Shown here one piece after another: positions 62,090 to 64,000 of a stretch of DNA of 64,000 bases. The notes beneath the pieces were generated by a model. The model did not search any database. It saw only the letters and a program-made list of their open reading frames with translations, and was not told where the DNA came from. How positions within the stretch are numbered: the stretch's first letter is position 1; each line of letters begins with the position of its first letter. Origin of the DNA: Deltaproteobacteria bacterium Ga0077539 (GTDB lineage: Bacteria; Myxococcota_A; Polyangia; Polyangiales; Ga0077539); NCBI GenBank assembly GCA_001465015.1, contig LNEO01000131.1:1-64000 (forward strand), read 5' to 3'. The translations under genes were made by a program, and so were the position numbers.

Positions 62090-62848
62090 ATGACGCCATC
62101 CCTTCGCTTGTCATCCATGCTCGCGGTCGCGTTGGCAGCGTGCAGCCCGCAACCCGGAGCAGACTCGGGCGCGCTCGACTCCGCGATCGAAGACACCGGC
62201 GCGATGGACAGCGCGACGGCGGAGGACGCGTCGGTCGACACGGGCGCGCTTCAGGACGTCGCCTCCGAGCGCCCCTTCGTCCCGTCGGGCTGCCCGGCGC
62301 CCGCGGTCATTGCTCCGACCGCGACGTTCACGGGCTTCTTGCCGCCAGTCAACGCAGAGTACGTTCGCACGGTGGACGGCGACACCGCGCACTTCCTGGT
62401 CGCGGGCGTCGAGATCACCGTGCGAATCATGTACGTCAACGCCGAGGAGACCTCCGGCGCCGAGGCGACCGCGTTTGGTCGCGCGACGGTGCCGCTCGTC
62501 AGCCAGATGCTTCGCGGGGCGAGGCTTCAGCTCGTTCAACAGCGCGGCGCCAACGGGATGCCCAACCTCGACGGCTTCGGTCGAACGCTGGCGATGGTCT
62601 TCACCGACGGCGAGCTGCTCGAGACGCGTGTGATCCGCGAGGGATTGAGCGCGTACTACACGCAGTTTGGCTGCGCCCCGGCCCCCGCGCACCTCGCGCT
62701 GCTCTACGCCGAAGCAGAAGCGCGCGCCAATCAGCGCGGGATCTGGGCGCCAGGGCACCCGACCAACTACGCCGAGGTGCTCTCGCGCTGGATCGGTCGC
62801 AGCACGTGCCGGCCCAACCCGTTCATGGGCCAGCCGTACTGCCGCTGA
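62090..62848 (+). CDS. Thermonuclease-like (SNase fold) lipoprotein
   Basis: A 252-residue exported protein. The signal peptide ends in AVALAACSP, giving a lipidated Cys, followed by an Asp/Ala/Thr-rich linker of about 60 residues. The domain from about residue 85 has the staphylococcal nuclease pattern: VRTVDGDTAHF, RIMYVNAEETSG, DGFGRTLAMVF, VIREGLSAYY and AEAEARANQRGIWA. The catalytic Arg and Glu positions are kept, but the second metal-binding Asp of SNase (in VDTPE) is Asn-Ala here, so metal binding may be altered. Ca2+-dependent extracellular nuclease activity is a possibility, not shown. The last 25 residues include a Cys pair. Confidence 0.82.
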   Translation: MTPSLRLSSMLAVALAACSPQPGADSGALDSAIEDTGAMDSATAEDASVDTGALQDVASERPFVPSGCPAPAVIAPTATFTGFLPPVNAEYVRTVDGDTAHFLVAGVEITVRIMYVNAEETSGAEATAFGRATVPLVSQMLRGARLQLVQQRGANGMPNLDGFGRTLAMVFTDGELLETRVIREGLSAYYTQFGCAPAPAHLALLYAEAEARANQRGIWAPGHPTNYAEVLSRWIGRSTCRPNPFMGQPYCR

Positions 62849-62853
62849 GCCCC

Positions 62854-64000
62854 TCAGCGATAGCCCTGCGCCTGCAGCGCGAACAGCGTCGCGTAGCGAC
62901 CGCCCTTCGCGACGAGCGCGTCGTGCGTTCCTCGCTCGGTGATCGCGCCCTCGGCCAACACGACGATCTCGTCGGCCATCCGCACCGTTGAAAACCTGTG
63001 CGAGATGACGATCGCGATCTTGTCCGCCGTTCGCTCGCGAAAGCGCTCGAAGATCTGCACTTCGGCCTCGGCGTCCATCGACGCGGTCGGCTCGTCGAGC
63101 ACCAGCACGTCCGCCTCGTCGCGCATGAACGACCGCGCGAGCGCGATCTTCTGCCACTGCCCGAGCGAGAGCTCGCGGCCGCCCTTGAACCACTTTCCGA
63201 GGCGCGTGTCGTACTGGGCGGGGAGCCGCTCGATCACCGGCTTGGCGAGGCCCTTCTCCGCCGCGTTGCTCCATCGCTCGCGATCGTCGTAGGCGCGATC
63301 GTCGCCAGCGCCGATGTTCTCTCCGACGGTGAACTGGTAGCGCACGAAGTCTTGAAAGATCACGCCCACCCGCCGACGCAGCGCGGCTGGGTCCCACCCG
63401 CGAAGGTCGAGCCCGTCGAGCGTCACGCGCCCCGTCGAGGGCTCGTACAGGCCGCACAAGAGCTTGATGAGCGTCGTCTTTCCCGAGCCGTTTTCGCCGA
63501 CGATCGCGAGCTTCGAGCCCGGGCGAATGTGCAGGTTGACCGCCGACAGCGCGGCGCTGGTCGAGCCCGGATACGTGAAGGTTACGTCCTCGAAGCGAAC
63601 GCCGTCGCCTGGGTCGGGACCCTTGGTCGCGCCCCTCGCCTCGGGCCGAGTGGGGGTGTCGAGAAACTCGTACAGGTTCGACAGGTACAGGTTGTCTTCG
63701 ACCATCGCGCCGATCGACGCGAGCGCGCTCGAGAGCGCCGACTGCGCTTGTTTGAACGCCACCGCGTACATAGTCATCGCGCCGATCGTGATGGTCGCCG
63801 CGATCGCTGAGCGCGCGAGCGCGAGGTACGTCCCGTAGAACGCCGCGGTGCCGAGCAGCCCGAGCGCGAATCCCCACAGCGCTCGCCGAATCGTGAGCGC
63901 GCGCTCGGCGGGCCAGGTCTTTGCGAAGATCGACTTGTATCGCTCGAGCAGCCGCGGCCCGAGATCGAAGAGCTTGACCTCCTTCGCGTGGTCTTCTCGC
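62854..64000 (-). CDS. ABC exporter, fused membrane and ATPase domains (5' end outside window)
   Basis: The 3' part of an ABC transporter half-molecule of the exporter type. In-frame sequence remains open to the window end: the last bases encode REDHAKEVKLFDLG and membrane helices such as ALWGFALGLLGTAAFYGTYL. The ATPase domain has Walker A GENGSGKTT, the signature LSLGQWQKIALARS (LSLGQ in place of LSGGQ), Walker B VLVLDEPTA and the switch His in ISHRFST. It probably exports a lipid, peptide or drug; the substrate is not decided. It is convergent with the nuclease-like gene, 5 bases away. Confidence 0.9.
   Translation of the reverse strand, partial: REDHAKEVKLFDLGPRLLERYKSIFAKTWPAERALTIRRALWGFALGLLGTAAFYGTYLALARSAIAATITIGAMTMYAVAFKQAQSALSSALASIGAMVEDNLYLSNLYEFLDTPTRPEARGATKGPDPGDGVRFEDVTFTYPGSTSAALSAVNLHIRPGSKLAIVGENGSGKTTLIKLLCGLYEPSTGRVTLDGLDLRGWDPAALRRRVGVIFQDFVRYQFTVGENIGAGDDRAYDDRERWSNAAEKGLAKPVIERLPAQYDTRLGKWFKGGRELSLGQWQKIALARSFMRDEADVLVLDEPTASMDAEAEVQIFERFRERTADKIAIVISHRFSTVRMADEIVVLAEGAITERGTHDALVAKGGRYATLFALQAQGYR

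Overview
The window is about 68-70% GC, gene-dense and lipoprotein-rich. It carries Hanks-type kinases with C-terminal membrane segments, many TPR proteins, and a long operon matching the Agl-Glt/Nfs envelope machinery known from Myxococcus. This points to a myxobacterium (Myxococcota, probably a Polyangiales/Sandaracinaceae-like lineage). The taxonomic call is inference from gene content only.

Layout. 1-12.4 kb: a membrane-anchored Ser/Thr kinase cut by the window edge, an SPFH/vault-repeat-like coiled-coil protein, a GPH-family sugar symporter, a DUF2804 protein, a Nudix-ProX fusion, two exported lipoproteins (one with a cytochrome CxxCH motif), tsaE, an M1 aminopeptidase and a small membrane protein. 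12.4-14.1 kb: a RimK-type ATP-grasp ligase coupled to an enoyl-CoA hydratase. 14.1-38.6 kb, all on the minus strand: a Glt-like cluster. In transcription order it has a GltC-like periplasmic TPR protein, a large GltD/AgmU-like TPR protein, a GltE-like TPR lipoprotein, a small exported GltF-like protein, GltG (FHA plus TonB-like C-terminus), a second TPR lipoprotein, the 3,677-residue TPR protein GltI/AgmK, and a protein built from two diverged copies of the GltI C-terminal domain. 38.6-39.2 kb is a gene-free, locally AT-rich stretch with a good promoter facing the cluster.

39.2-51 kb: a Cys-rich lipoprotein, yraN, an orphan glyQ, an overlapping scpB-orf76-scpA-M50 protease run, xerD, tRNA-Ile(UAU), a zinc-ribbon coiled-coil protein coupled to a second kinase, an ADP/ATP-carrier-like protein fused to HEAT repeats and a cyclic-nucleotide domain, and a Pro/Gln-rich membrane protein. 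51.1-55.7 kb: nrdR-ribD-ribE-ribBA-ribH-nusB, a riboflavin operon with overlapping genes and no visible FMN riboswitch. 55.7-64 kb: a stand-alone M17 N-terminal domain, gmk, yicC, a nucleotide-sugar epimerase, a duplicated DUF507 protein, an unknown protein, a beta-helix lipoprotein, a 78-bp tandem palindromic repeat next to tRNA-Ser(UGA), a nuclease-like lipoprotein, and an ABC exporter cut by the window end.

How it fits together. The 24-kb Glt-like cluster is the dominant system. It provides outer-membrane lipoproteins, periplasmic TPR proteins, an inner-membrane FHA/TonB-like linker and a giant TPR scaffold, the expected parts of a trans-envelope machine driven by a proton-channel motor (AglRQS). 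Neither the motor nor gltJ lies in the window. Whether it serves gliding, spore-coat export as in Nfs, or a third role cannot be decided from the sequence. The remaining genes are mostly housekeeping, with several unusual domain fusions.
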